A stretch of 64,000 bases of DNA from Nostoc sp. HK-01 (GCA_003990705.1 AP018318.1:3351501-3415500); one strand, 5' to 3'. Positions 18,207-27,483 are shown, numbered from the stretch's first letter. The notes: generated by a model from the sequence alone, not told the origin. Program-made: numbers and translations.

Positions 18207-19001
18207 ATGAAAAGAAAACAAGTTCTTTCCTTTTTTGGCACAGCACTAGCTAGTTTGTTACTTGCTGTTTGCTCAACATTCATTGTACCTTCTGTTGTTA
18301 CGGCACAGTCGAACGTCAATTTACTTGTTTCGGCGGCTGCTAGTTTAAAAGAAGCATTGGAAGAAATTAAACCGATTTATCAACAAAGTAAACCCAATGT
18401 CAATATAAATTATAACTTTGGGGCTTCTGGAGCATTACAACAACAAATTGAACAAGGCGCACCAGCTGATATTTTTATTTCCGCTGGGAAAAAGCAAGTA
18501 GATGCTTTAGAACAAAAAGGGCTGTTGCTTCCCGGTACACGCGCAATTTTGGCAAAAAACCGCCTTGTCTTAGTTGTACCCAAAAATATTACTGGCATTA
18601 CCAGCCTTTACAATCTCAAAGAATCTAAAATCAAGCGCATCGCTATTGGTGAACCCAGAAGCGTTCCGGCTGGTCAATACGCGCAGCAAGTTTTACAAAA
18701 GTTAAAAATTTGGTCGCAAATAACTCCTAAACTGGTTTATGCCAACAACGTGCGTCAAGTTTTGGCGGCGGTAGAAAGCGGTAATGCTGATGCAGGTTTA
18801 GTTTATGCTACTGATGCCAAAATTTCTGACAAAGTAAAAGTAGTTGTGGCGGCTGACGAGAAATATCACTCCCCAATAGTTTATCCAATGGCTGTTGTCA
18901 AACGGAGTAAGAATGCCATTGCAGCTAAAGAGTTTAGTCAATTTTTATCGAGTAGTGCAGCTAAGGCGGTACTCAAAAAATATGGCTTTATACTGCCTTG
19001 A
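18207..19001 (+). CDS. modA: Molybdate ABC transporter substrate-binding protein
   Basis: A 264-aa periplasmic binding protein. The signal peptide starts MKRKQVLSFF and is cleaved near TAQ; the mature part has LLVSAAASLKEALEEI, GASGALQQQIEQGAPADIFISA and NRLVLVVP, all typical of ModA, which captures molybdate for the nitrogenase and nitrate reductase cofactors. The ATG at 18207 is chosen because it begins a standard signal peptide; earlier in-frame codons overlap the regulator promoter. modB/modC are not downstream here, so the permease and ATPase must be elsewhere. Confidence 0.9.
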   Translation: MKRKQVLSFFGTALASLLLAVCSTFIVPSVVTAQSNVNLLVSAAASLKEALEEIKPIYQQSKPNVNINYNFGASGALQQQIEQGAPADIFISAGKKQVDALEQKGLLLPGTRAILAKNRLVLVVPKNITGITSLYNLKESKIKRIAIGEPRSVPAGQYAQQVLQKLKIWSQITPKLVYANNVRQVLAAVESGNADAGLVYATDAKISDKVKVVVAADEKYHSPIVYPMAVVKRSKNAIAAKEFSQFLSSSAAKAVLKKYGFILP

Positions 19002-19240
19002 AAAAGGGTTGAGTAAATCTGAAGTGTTTCATCTGTAGGACTGACGCAAGCAAGGAAAAATTAAGGATTGAGTCAGGGTGTAGGTATTCAAAACCCTTAC
19101 GCCCCTATACCCTGGCTAATGAGCCGACTTCTCTCGATTATCGCAGCCGTTCGCTAATGAACAATGACCAAAAACCAAGGTGAACGCCAGCCTCTAAATT
19201 CATCCGTAATAATAAAGGCAGGTGTTACTTCGGTTTGGTT

Positions 19241-20017
19241 ATGTACTTAACTTGGTTAGACAACAATAGTTGGTTAATGGAAATTGGTGGTCAACGCATA
19301 CTAGTTGACCCTTGGTTAGTTGGCGAGTTAAGTTTTGGCTTAGATTGGCTGTTTAAAGCTTCTCTCAAACAAGAAAGATTAATTTCAGAAGATATTGACT
19401 TGATATTGTTGTCTCAAGGTTTGCCAGACCATGCACATCTGCCAACATTGAAGCAACTTGACCACAAAATTCCTGTAGTGGCTTCTCCTAACGCTGCCAA
19501 AGTTGTTCAAGATTTGGGTTACATTTCTGTCACCTGTTTAGAGCATGGTGAAAGTTTCACTTTAAATAATCAAGTAGAAATTAGGGCTTTGCCTGGTTCT
19601 CCCATTGGCCCTACTCTGACAGAAAATAGTTATCTGCTGAAAGAATTAGCAACTAATTTCTCACTCTACTATGAGCCACATGGCTATCATTCACCACAAC
19701 TAAAACAATTTGCACCTGTTGATGTCATCATTACGCCAACAGTTGATTTGGCATTGCCATTAGTCGGCGCAATTATTCGCGGGACAAACAGCGCCTTGGA
19801 AGTCTCTAAATGGTTGGAACCGCAATTTATCCTACCTACAGCTGCAAAAGCAGATGCAATCTATGAAGGGTTGATGGTGAACTTTTTAAAAGCTGTGGGT
19901 ACGGCTGAAGATTTGCGTGCGTCGCTTGAGAAAAATAATCTGACTACTCAAGTGCTGGAACCTAAACCTGGCGATCGCTTGAAATTAGCTTTAAAAAAGC
20001 GTGCTGTAACCTGCTAA
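19241..20017 (+). CDS. Metallo-beta-lactamase-fold protein with a degenerate metal motif
   Basis: A 258-aa protein of the UPF0173-like MBL fold: N-terminal 'YLTWLDNNSWLMEIGGQRIL' with VDPWLVG, then LLSQGLPDHAHLP where active enzymes have THxHxDH. The first two histidines are Q and L; only the DH remains. 'YEPHGYHSP' and 'IITPTVDLALP' follow as in other cyanobacterial members. With this change it may have lost hydrolase activity or bind metal differently. The ATG at 19241 is preferred over a TTG two codons earlier. It follows modA after 239 bp in which I see no other gene. Confidence 0.75.
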   Translation: MYLTWLDNNSWLMEIGGQRILVDPWLVGELSFGLDWLFKASLKQERLISEDIDLILLSQGLPDHAHLPTLKQLDHKIPVVASPNAAKVVQDLGYISVTCLEHGESFTLNNQVEIRALPGSPIGPTLTENSYLLKELATNFSLYYEPHGYHSPQLKQFAPVDVIITPTVDLALPLVGAIIRGTNSALEVSKWLEPQFILPTAAKADAIYEGLMVNFLKAVGTAEDLRASLEKNNLTTQVLEPKPGDRLKLALKKRAVTC

Positions 20018-20298
20018 ACTTTGTATAGGCGATCGCATGTTGTCACAGCAAGAATACAGCGATCGCAAATCATAGTAAATAGCAACGAAAAAACCTCACA
20101 GCCAGATTTTTCATCAATTTTAATATTCAGTATATTTTGATAAACTTTTTCCGGAATCAGGAAACCCCAACTGTAGTTATATTTCACAATTATCTTGCTC
20201 AGGCGAACTAAGTACAGTAAGTCTGAAGTCATAACAAATAAATAACAGTACTAGTGAGTATTTATGCTAACTTTTAAATCTAACGGAAGTATAAACTT

Positions 20299-20730
20299 AT
20301 GAAACTTTCAACTTTAACAGCTTCCTTTCTTACCATTGCTTCCATGATGCTTACCGCAGGAATTGGGTCTGCTCAAACAGCTACGGATATCACATCCGCG
20401 AATATTGACGTAACTCCTATCACCACACATGGTCAAGTCATAACTACAGCCATTAACTCTTACATGTCTCCTAGTAATGTTACTACTTTCCGTGGAATTC
20501 AGCCTTTTAATCTTGTTTATCTTGCTTATCAAGGTAATCTTAAATCACAAGGCATTCCTAGTGGCAGCACACTGATATTTCAGCACCAAATAGGTACTCT
20601 GAACGCAAGAGATTTAGTTCAAGCTGCTATTAAAGCCAAAAAACTACCAGATCAATTTTTACACGATTCCACTTATCTCAGTGCGGTTGATGTACAACTG
20701 TCATCTTTACAAAAGACTTTTTTGCGTTAA
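20299..20730 (+). CDS. Exported protein of unknown function
   Basis: A 143-aa protein with a clear signal peptide (MKLSTLTASFLTIASMML, cleavage after GSA/AQT near residue 25). GGAAG lies about 12 nt upstream of the ATG. The mature part has no Cys and no catalytic motif that I recognise; it is mixed alpha/beta. A terminator-like hairpin follows at 20778. Function unknown. Confidence 0.65.
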   Translation: MKLSTLTASFLTIASMMLTAGIGSAQTATDITSANIDVTPITTHGQVITTAINSYMSPSNVTTFRGIQPFNLVYLAYQGNLKSQGIPSGSTLIFQHQIGTLNARDLVQAAIKAKKLPDQFLHDSTYLSAVDVQLSSLQKTFLR

Positions 20731-20777
20731 TTAATACATAGAAATTCTATCTCATCTGTGAAAATAACAGGTCTTTA

Positions 20778-20812
20778 TAACCCCGATTTCTGGAAAAAGT
20801 CGGGGTTATTGT
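20778..20812 (+). terminator. Terminator-like hairpin, diverged CCCCGA repeat
   Basis: TAACCCCGATTT pairs with AAAGTCGGGGTTA (20778-20808). The sequence is a diverged relative of the dispersed GATCCCCGACTT hairpin and lies 48 bp after the stop of the exported protein. Confidence 0.65.
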
Positions 20813-20924
20813 TGTTTATGAAGCATTAATAATCAAGCTTTTTATTCAGCCATACCTTAATTTTAAGGATGGAGATTTACTCATTCCTTTTCCTATAAAT
20901 GCAGATGATATAATAAACAGAATA

Positions 20925-21050
20925 TTCGGTTTTGATGGATATCAGCCACCAAAGGTAACGGGGAAAGTTCGGTGGAAATCCGGCACTGTCCCGCAACTGT
21001 GAAGGAAAAACTTTCCAAGTCAGGATGCCCGCCGAAGTATACTAATAAGT
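20925..21050 (+). promoter_or_regulatory. Cobalamin riboswitch
   Basis: The segment has the expected order of a B12 aptamer: AACGGGGAAAGTTCGGTGG, AATCCGGCACTGTCCCGCAA, CTGTGA and AAGTCAGGATGCCCGCC, the B12-box core. It lies 23-140 bp upstream of the DUF1636 protein and cobK. Adenosylcobalamin binding would repress the downstream cobalamin genes. Confidence 0.9.
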
Positions 21051-21072
21051 CCAACACATCTGCGAGGTACGG

Positions 21073-21492
21073 ATGACTGCTGCTCATACTACTATTACGA
21101 CTAATTCGCCTGCGATCGCTTCCCAGACTCATACTTTATTTGTTTGCCAAACCTGTGCCAGCATTTGGCAAGATGGTAAGCGTGTAGGTGAAAGCGGCGG
21201 TCAAAAATTACTGCACCAGATTCAGCAACTAGCACAAGATTGGGATTTGCAAGATGAATTTCCGATCCAAGCTGTTGAATGTATGAGTGCTTGTAACCGT
21301 TCTTGTGTTGTCGCCTTTGCTGCTAAAGGTAAGTTAACTTATCTGTTTGGTGATTTAAATGTTGATAGTAGTGCGGCGGCTATCCTAGAATGTGCTAGTC
21401 AATACTACGCTAAACCTAACGGATTATTGCCTTGGTCAGAACGACCAGAACCCTTGAAACGGGGTATTTTAGCGAAAATTCCCTCCTTGTAG
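21073..21492 (+). CDS. DUF1636 thioredoxin-fold [2Fe-2S]-type protein
   Basis: A 139-aa protein with TLFVCQTC near residue 25 and VECMSACNRSCVVAF near residues 71-85, giving four Cys in the C-x2-C...C-x3-C-x3-C arrangement typical of DUF1636, a thioredoxin-like ferredoxin fold often found with cobalamin genes. GAGG sits 5 nt upstream of the ATG at 21073. It follows a cobalamin riboswitch and ends 4 bp before cobK, so the two are one operon. It may supply electrons or metal in B12 synthesis; the exact role is not established. Confidence 0.85.
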   Translation: MTAAHTTITTNSPAIASQTHTLFVCQTCASIWQDGKRVGESGGQKLLHQIQQLAQDWDLQDEFPIQAVECMSACNRSCVVAFAAKGKLTYLFGDLNVDSSAAAILECASQYYAKPNGLLPWSERPEPLKRGILAKIPSL

Positions 21493-21496
21493 TCAA

Positions 21497-22258
21497 GTGC
21501 TAAGTGCTGAGTATAAACGTGTTTTAATTTTGGGTGGCACTGGCGAAGCTGCGGAACTCGGTGCGAGAGTTGTAACTATCACTGGAATTGAAGCGATCGC
21601 ATCTTTAGCTGGTCGCACCCGTGAACCATCAGTTCCATCTGGGAATGTGCGGATTGGTGGTTTTGGTGGTGTAGAGGGGCTGGTGGAATATCTGCGTCAA
21701 ATGAAAATTGACTTACTAATTGATGCTACCCATCCCTTTGCTAATCAAATATCCTTTAATGCAGCTGCGGCTGTCAATGAAGTAGAAATACCCAGATTAA
21801 TGTTAATTCGTCCGGCTTGGGAAAAAGTGACAGGCGATCGCTGGATTGAAGTAGAAAGTAATAGCGCCGCCGCAGAAGTTTTAAAAAATCAAGCAAAAAG
21901 AGTATTCTTAACTGTTGGTAGACAAGAACTAGGCACATTTGCACACCTCCAGGATATTTGGTTTTTGATGCGGATGATTGACCCTCCTGGACAAGATGCC
22001 TTAGTACCACCAGGAATGATATTGTGCGATCGCGGCCCTTTCGTCTTAGGAAATGAAAAGAAAATTCTGATTCAGCACAACATTGATACCATCGTTAGTA
22101 AAAATAGTGGTGGTGATGCAACCTACGCCAAAATTCTGGCTGCGCGAGAACTGGGTGTACAGGTTGTTATAGTCAAGCGTCCAAAAGTACCAGCAGGCGA
22201 ACAAGTTGCAGATGTTGATAGTGCAGTGGCTTGGTTACTAAATAAATTACACTGTTAA
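21497..22258 (+). CDS. cobK: Precorrin-6A reductase
   Basis: A 253-aa enzyme of the CobK/CbiJ family that reduces a double bond of the precorrin-6 macrocycle with NADPH. Motifs: RVLILGGTGEAAELG (nucleotide binding), DATHPFA near 76, and the C-terminal KNSGGDATYAKILAARELG and VIVKRP blocks. The start is a GTG at 21497 lying in a GTGCTAA/GTGCTGA heptamer-like repeat, with no usual ribosome binding site; translation may be coupled to the DUF1636 gene, whose stop is 4 bp upstream. Regulated with it by the cobalamin riboswitch. Confidence 0.9.
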   Translation: MLSAEYKRVLILGGTGEAAELGARVVTITGIEAIASLAGRTREPSVPSGNVRIGGFGGVEGLVEYLRQMKIDLLIDATHPFANQISFNAAAAVNEVEIPRLMLIRPAWEKVTGDRWIEVESNSAAAEVLKNQAKRVFLTVGRQELGTFAHLQDIWFLMRMIDPPGQDALVPPGMILCDRGPFVLGNEKKILIQHNIDTIVSKNSGGDATYAKILAARELGVQVVIVKRPKVPAGEQVADVDSAVAWLLNKLHC

Positions 22259-22347
22259 AACTAGAGAAATTTTAGATTGTTTATCAAAAAAATTATAATA
22301 TATCTTAGTTTAACAATTTATTTATGTTTAAGTTTTAAATTACAAAA

Positions 22348-22701
22348 ATGATTCAGCCAAACTCAATATCAACTATCAGTAGTGAGATTTTATCTCCCCT
22401 CACAGAAGAATTTCTTAATATTGAAAAAGCCCAACGGATGGCAGAATTTTTTAGTTTTCTAGGAGATGCTAATCGTCTGCGAATTCTCTCTTTTTTAGCG
22501 CAAAAAGAATTGTGTGTGAGTGATTTAGCTACCTCATTAGAGATGAGTGAATCTGCGGTTTCACATCAGCTAAGAAACTTAAGGGCAATGCGTTTAGTCA
22601 ACTACCGCAAGCAAGGACGTAATGTCTTTTATCGCCTCCACGATAATCATATTCTGCATCTTTATCAGGTAGTAGCTGAACACTTAGATGAACCTGAATA
22701 A
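22348..22701 (+). CDS. SmtB/ArsR-family zinc-responsive repressor
   Basis: A 117-aa winged-helix repressor. The recognition region is [18 protein letters not shown]. The alpha-3 motif is ELCVSDLA, and alpha-5 carries [17 protein letters not shown], with the D-x-H...H-x2-E spacing of the zinc site of SmtB/ZiaR. It would release DNA when zinc is abundant and derepress an efflux gene; the His-rich ATPase at 11201 is the best target in the window. It converges on znuC with a 10-bp gap. Confidence 0.88.
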   Translation: MIQPNSISTISSEILSPLTEEFLNIEKAQRMAEFFSFLGDANRLRILSFLAQKELCVSDLATSLEMSESAVSHQLRNLRAMRLVNYRKQGRNVFYRLHDNHILHLYQVVAEHLDEPE

Positions 22702-22711
22702 AATAGGAATT

Positions 22712-23500
22712 TTAATTGTGATGATGGTGATAACGGCTAAAGCCAGGGCCATAAGTTGCTAAAAGGTTTTCTGGCGATAAAGCAAATTCTGGCTGACCAG
22801 TACAAACCACAGTTTGATTGAGACAAAGAACGCGATCGCAATGGCGGCTTACCATATCAATATCATGAGAAACTTGTAAAATAGTCCAGCCTTCTTCTTG
22901 TTTCAACTCATTTAATAAAACATAAAAATCGGCTGCACCTTGCATATCAACCCCAGCAAAAGCCTCATCTAATATCAACAGTTTTCGCGGCATAACTAAA
23001 CAATAAGCGAGTAACACCCGCTTTAGTTGACCACCGCTGAGAGTTCCTATCGGTTGATGTCGCAAATGATAAACCCCAGTACGCCGTAAAGCTTCTGTGA
23101 CTGCTACTGTTTTTTCCCGATTTTGTTTCCATATTCGAGAGAATAACAAATTTGTTGCTTTGGCTTTTTGCTGTTTAACTTCATTAGTCCATCCTAAACC
23201 AATCAATTCACCTACAGAAATAGGAAAACTGCGATCAAAAATGAAATTTTGTGGCATATAGCCCAAGCCGTGGCGTAAATTGCCTAGTTTTGTAATTGGA
23301 TAACCAAAAATTTCGACTGTGCCAGCATTGCGAGGTAATAAATCTAAAATTGCTTTGACTAAAGTACTTTTACCAGCACCATTTGGCCCAACTATAGCAG
23401 TATCTGTTCCTGGTAATAATTCAAAGGAAACATCGCGCAGGGCTAAATAATTTCCTTGATATACAGTTAATCCGTCTACTTTTAAAATAGGTAAATTCAT
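22712..23500 (-). CDS. znuC: Zinc ABC transporter ATP-binding protein
   Basis: A 262-aa ABC ATPase with Walker A GPNGAGKST (about 39-47), Q-loop MPQN, signature LSGGQLKR, Walker B LLILDEAF, and a C-terminal His tail (YHHHHN) that fits metal transporters. It lies 35 bp downstream of znuA on the same strand. ATG at 23500 is preferred over a TTG three codons upstream. No permease gene (znuB) is adjacent on either side, which is unusual for this family. Confidence 0.87.
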   Translation of the reverse strand: MNLPILKVDGLTVYQGNYLALRDVSFELLPGTDTAIVGPNGAGKSTLVKAILDLLPRNAGTVEIFGYPITKLGNLRHGLGYMPQNFIFDRSFPISVGELIGLGWTNEVKQQKAKATNLLFSRIWKQNREKTVAVTEALRRTGVYHLRHQPIGTLSGGQLKRVLLAYCLVMPRKLLILDEAFAGVDMQGAADFYVLLNELKQEEGWTILQVSHDIDMVSRHCDRVLCLNQTVVCTGQPEFALSPENLLATYGPGFSRYHHHHN

Positions 23501-23535
23501 AATAAACAAAAATTATTGAAATTCAAAATAGTATT

Positions 23536-24525
23536 TTACTGACATGCTGTTTCGAGAGTTTGTAGATTTAATCTCATTGCTTTGAAATAGTATTGCGGGT
23601 CTTTTTCACCCTTTTCTAAAGAATCTAGAGTCCGCAAATTTAATTTTAAATCTTGCGCCAGCGTTTTAAGTAATTTATTATCTACACCTGGTTCACTAAA
23701 CAAAGCTTTAACTTTGTATTTTTTGACTGTATTAACTACTGTTTGTATCTCTGTTGGTGATAATTGATCTTCGGGAATTTGCACTACAGCAACTTGTTTA
23801 AGATTATAGCGTTGTGCTAAATATGGATAAGCATCGTGAAAAGTCACAAAGGTACAATTAGGTTTTTTTTGTAAGGCTTGTTGAAATTCACTATTTAACT
23901 TGTCTAATTCCTGGATATAAGCCGCCGCATTAGTTGTGTAAAATGCTTTATTTTCTGGGTCAGCAGCAATTAATCCATCTCGAATATTCATTACCTGCTG
24001 TTTTGCTAAAACAGGATCTAACCAAACATGAGGATTCCCTATGGTGTGGTCATGGTCTTTTTCTGCTTTTGTGGTAGTTTCCACTAGGGAAATTTCATTT
24101 AAAGGTTTAATCCCTTTACTAGCATCGATTTCAACTAACTGAGCATTTTGGGCATTTTTGACTGTACTTTCCAAAAATTCTTCTAAGCCTAAACCATTTT
24201 TCACTAATATCTTAGCTGTGGCGATCGCCTTTACATTATCTGGTGTTGCTTGGTACTCATGCACCTCGGTACCAGGAGGAACTAAAATTTCCACATCAGC
24301 CGCATCACCAGCCACCGCCTTAGTCAACAAATACATCGGTAAAAATGTCGTTACGACCTTGGTTTTAGCTGATGGTTGGGAAGCCTCTTGCACCTGTGGT
24401 GAGTTCTCAACACTGGTTTTTTGATTTGTATTTGCTTGGTCACAGCCGCTAATACTCACTAGCAATGTGAGTAAAGAAATTAACGAAAATATACCTCTGG
24501 GTTGTCTTTTCTGATTCGTAATCAT
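23536..24525 (-). CDS. znuA: Zinc ABC transporter substrate-binding lipoprotein
   Basis: A 329-aa protein with a lipobox (SISGC near residue 28), the cluster 9 binding-protein fold and metal ligands in PPGTEVHEYQATP, GNPHVWLDP, FHDAYPYLA and LFSEPGVDN. A short His loop (EKDHDHTIG) precedes the second ligand, as in ZnuA proteins. The ATG at 24525 places the Zur-like boxes upstream of the coding region; a GTG at 24567 would overlap them. It would capture zinc in the periplasm and pass it to a permease that is not in this window. Confidence 0.87.
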   Translation of the reverse strand: MITNQKRQPRGIFSLISLLTLLVSISGCDQANTNQKTSVENSPQVQEASQPSAKTKVVTTFLPMYLLTKAVAGDAADVEILVPPGTEVHEYQATPDNVKAIATAKILVKNGLGLEEFLESTVKNAQNAQLVEIDASKGIKPLNEISLVETTTKAEKDHDHTIGNPHVWLDPVLAKQQVMNIRDGLIAADPENKAFYTTNAAAYIQELDKLNSEFQQALQKKPNCTFVTFHDAYPYLAQRYNLKQVAVVQIPEDQLSPTEIQTVVNTVKKYKVKALFSEPGVDNKLLKTLAQDLKLNLRTLDSLEKGEKDPQYYFKAMRLNLQTLETACQ

Positions 24526-24568
24526 CCGATTCTTTTGAGAAAGGGACACTTGTTTGATGTTTATCACT

Positions 24569-24647
24569 ATGATAATGATACTTATTTCTAATACTCAATT
24601 TTATAATAATTATCATTCTCATGCAATCAACTTGAGAATGATTTTGT
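24569..24647. promoter_or_regulatory. Cluster of Zur-like boxes
   Basis: Three A+T-rich dyads resembling the cyanobacterial Zur box (TGAnAATnATTnTCA-like) lie in the divergent region: ATGATAATGATACTT (about 24569-24583), TAATAATTATCATTCTCAT (about 24604-24622) and TGAGAATGATTTT (about 24633-24645). They sit between znuA and the porin gene, so zinc-starvation control of both is likely. Confidence 0.65.
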
Positions 24648-24842
24648 GTCGGCAAATACAATTGATGTCTGTAAAACGTATTGTTTTTTACCTAAAAATT
24701 ACTTAGAAAAATAAATATTTCTTGACCTTCTTTATTAAAAGAGTTACTCAATACTGATAATATTTTGAGAATACTTTTTAAAAGTGTTATTAAACAAAGC
24801 GCAGTTTCAAGCGCTACCGACGGTAAAAGAGTGTGAGAGTAA

Positions 24843-26540
24843 ATGCACAAACAATTACATTATTGGATGGCTATTCCAGCAGCTTTCAGCAGCATAATAT
24901 CAATTAGTAGTAATACTTTAGCTAGTGAAATATCAACCACATCAGATGAGAAAAATCAGCCCTTAGTTATTGTTAGTCCAGCTAAAACACTTGAGAATTT
25001 ACATCAAGAATGGACAATGGCACAAGTTACCTCTGTGTCGCAATTGTCAGACGTACAACCTACAGATTGGGCATTCCAAGCGTTGCAATCACTAGTAGAG
25101 CGTTATGGTTGTATTGCTGGTTATCCAAATAGTACATATCGTGGTAATCGCGCACTCACACGTTATGAGTTTGCTGCGGGTTTAAATGCTTGTTTGGATA
25201 GAGTCAACGAACTACTGCTTACTGCTGTAGTCGATTTAGTCACCAAAGAAGATTTAGCCAAATTACAAAAACTCCAAGAAGAATTTACCGCAGAACTAGC
25301 CACATTGCGGGGTCGTGTCGATGCTTTAGAAGCCCGCACCAGTGAGTTAGAAGCTAATCAGTTTTCCACCACAACCAAACTTAGTGGTACTGCTATTTTT
25401 GCACCCATCAGCTTTTTTGCAGGCGATCGCGCCGATGGTAGTAATCTTGGTAGAGGAACTTCATTTGGCGATAGAATACGCCTTGACTTCAACACCAGTT
25501 TTACAGGTAAAGACCTGTTAAGAACTCGACTGCAAGCCACCAACCTGGATGCGTTGTCCGCTTCCACTCTCACACCAGAAGGAGATTTGCGGTTTGTAGA
25601 TAATGAAAATTTCGGTTTTGGTAATAATAATGAGGTAGCTATAGATGCACTGTTGTATAGCTTTCCTCTGGGCGAAAAAACCACAGTCATCCTAGAAGCC
25701 AACGCGGGTGCAGCCGATGATTTTACCAATACTGTGAACCCATTTTTTGACGGTGATGGTGATTTTGGTGCATTGTCTAACTTTGGTACACGCAACCCAA
25801 TTTATTATCCTGTTGCTGGTGCAGGAATTGGTCTGAGACACCAGTTCAACGACGCATTGGAATTAAGTTTAGGTTATCTAGCCAGCAGCCCTAACGACCC
25901 TACCTCTGGAAATGGTCTATTTAACGGCGCTTACGGTGCTATGGGACAGTTAACTGTCCAACCGACTAAAGGTTTGACTCTCGGTTTTACCTACGTTAAT
26001 TCCTATAATGCTGACTTGACCGCTGGTAGTAACCGTGCTAACTTACGCACTGCCCTAGCTAGTAATACGGCTTTGACGGATGTTTTAGGAGAAGGACTAA
26101 ATCTACCAATTTCTAGTAATTCCTACGGCTTCCAAGCATCCTTCCAACTTAGTCCGAAGTTTGCTATTGGTGGTTGGGTTGGTTATACCAACACGCGTAC
26201 CTTAGCAGCAGTTGATACAAATAATGGTACTATTCCTCGTGGTGAACTGGACATTTGGAACTATGCAGTCACACTCGCTTTCCCCGATTTAGGTAAAGAA
26301 GGTAGTGTTGGTGGCATTATTGTGGGGATGGAACCAAAAGTCACAGGTGCCAGTAGTGGGTTAAGAAATACTATTGGTAGAGACTCTGATACTTCACTGC
26401 ATATTGAAGGCTTCTACCAATACAAACTGAGCGATAACATCAGCATTACTCCAGGAGTCATCTGGTTAACTGCTCCAGACCATAACAATGACAATGATGA
26501 TATTGTGATTGGGACAATCCGCACCACATTCACTTTCTAA
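24843..26540 (+). CDS. SLH-domain outer-membrane porin (cyanobacterial OprB-type)
   Basis: A 565-aa outer-membrane protein: signal peptide (about 1-28), one SLH domain (SDVQPTDWAFQALQSLVERY to LTRYEFAAGLNACL, about 66-115) that would bind the peptidoglycan-linked polysaccharide, a coiled coil (about 130-165), then a beta-barrel with alternating residues ending in a terminal Phe (RTTFTF). This is the standard cyanobacterial porin layout. The Zur-like boxes upstream and divergent znuA suggest it passes zinc or other metal ions. A terminator follows. Confidence 0.9.
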   Translation: MHKQLHYWMAIPAAFSSIISISSNTLASEISTTSDEKNQPLVIVSPAKTLENLHQEWTMAQVTSVSQLSDVQPTDWAFQALQSLVERYGCIAGYPNSTYRGNRALTRYEFAAGLNACLDRVNELLLTAVVDLVTKEDLAKLQKLQEEFTAELATLRGRVDALEARTSELEANQFSTTTKLSGTAIFAPISFFAGDRADGSNLGRGTSFGDRIRLDFNTSFTGKDLLRTRLQATNLDALSASTLTPEGDLRFVDNENFGFGNNNEVAIDALLYSFPLGEKTTVILEANAGAADDFTNTVNPFFDGDGDFGALSNFGTRNPIYYPVAGAGIGLRHQFNDALELSLGYLASSPNDPTSGNGLFNGAYGAMGQLTVQPTKGLTLGFTYVNSYNADLTAGSNRANLRTALASNTALTDVLGEGLNLPISSNSYGFQASFQLSPKFAIGGWVGYTNTRTLAAVDTNNGTIPRGELDIWNYAVTLAFPDLGKEGSVGGIIVGMEPKVTGASSGLRNTIGRDSDTSLHIEGFYQYKLSDNISITPGVIWLTAPDHNNDNDDIVIGTIRTTFTF

Positions 26541-26554
26541 ATTTTGAAACTTTA

Positions 26555-26596
26555 ATAGAAGACGTAACTTATAAGTTTGCGTCTTCTATGCTGTAT
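26555..26596 (+). terminator. Terminator of the porin gene
   Basis: A perfect 10-bp stem ATAGAAGACG/CGTCTTCTAT (26555-26564 with 26580-26589) is followed by GCTGTATTTTT. It lies 15 bp past the porin stop. Confidence 0.8.
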
Positions 26597-26612
26597 TTTT
26601 ATGCAAATAAAA

Positions 26613-26787
26613 TTAGGTGGAACTCTCCAAAATTCTAATTGTTGGTATTAATGATTCTGCTTGAACAAATAGCATACTTTGCTCAGGAAAAGCCGTCCAA
26701 TTTTGGTTAGATAAAGGTTCTGAAGCAACAATAATTTGATTTGGATGAGTTACATCATCGCAACACCAATAAAGACTGGGTGCTTGT
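26613..26787 (-). pseudogene. 3' remnant of a class II glutamine amidotransferase gene
   Basis: On the minus strand an open frame without a start codon reads SLYWCCDDVTHPNQIIVASE, then PLSNQNWTAFPEQSMLFVQ and ends at a stop (26613-26615). The 'IIVASEPL' and 'W..FPE..ML.V' pattern is that of the C-terminus of EgtC/YafJ-like amidotransferases. Only about 57 residues remain, so the gene is truncated at its 5' end. Confidence 0.6.
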
Positions 26788-26834
26788 TTACGCTAGGCAT
26801 AGCGCGTTTCTGGCTGTCTGCGGTGCTTCTGAAT

Positions 26835-27005
26835 ATAGCCACTAAACCTATTGCCAGCGATCGCATGGTAGCAGAATTACCTGCGGCTCAAAAAATTACT
26901 CTTCAACCAGGTGGACACATGGCACTGATGGAACAAAATCGTCAGTTTTCGCAAGTTGTTGACGCTTTTTGTGCAACTGGTTCTGAGATTAGTGAGCTTC
27001 CTTAA
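26835..27005 (+). pseudogene. 3' remnant of an alpha/beta hydrolase gene
   Basis: The frame ending at 27005 encodes a segment with ITLQPGGHMALMEQ and FSQVVDAFC, which matches the catalytic-His end of alpha/beta hydrolases (PxGHMALMEQPxxFN). The N-terminal three quarters are missing, and the frame upstream is junction sequence from another remnant. It is not expected to make an active protein. Confidence 0.6.
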
Positions 27006-27483
27006 TTTATCAGTCTATTTAACTGAATTACTAGGCTAATAGTTATCTCATATTTATTTCTGGAAAAAGTAAAATATGCTTTTATATCACAGATGTATGA
27101 GTCATATTTGATGTGGGAAAAAATCAGTATATTTAAACCCGAATTGTTTGCGGTTTCCTATTTTCTGTTCTTCCTTATCTACCTACATAAATAACTTCAG
27201 TAATCAAACCCAAAGTCCTATAGCTATCTTACTAATGAAAGATAAATTAATTACGCGTATGCCGTATAGTGAATTCTCAGTGTTGTCAAGATGAAATAGT
27301 TGTGACTTTTTCATCTATATTGCGGCGCAAGAATCATATATTTGGAGCAAGAATGCACTTATTAATAGGGTAAGAGATCATCCTGTTGCCCACATTTAAA
27401 AAAAGTTAGATTCCGGCTTCAGAATAAATGGTTGGCAAACTCACATTTAATTAATTTTGCTGGGGCAGTTGTAGGGTGAGGTA
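27006..27483. other. Intergenic region upstream of the RND operon
   Basis: About 480 bp with no recognisable gene. It must hold the promoter of the RND pair. No regulator gene is next to it and no strong palindrome was seen. Confidence 0.5.

Noticed and set aside
20014-20232. Minus-strand 72-codon frame
   Set aside because: It overlaps the end of the MBL-fold gene, has no ribosome binding site and no recognisable features.
20893-21132. Minus-strand 79-codon frame
   Set aside because: It is antisense to the cobalamin riboswitch and the start of the DUF1636 gene.
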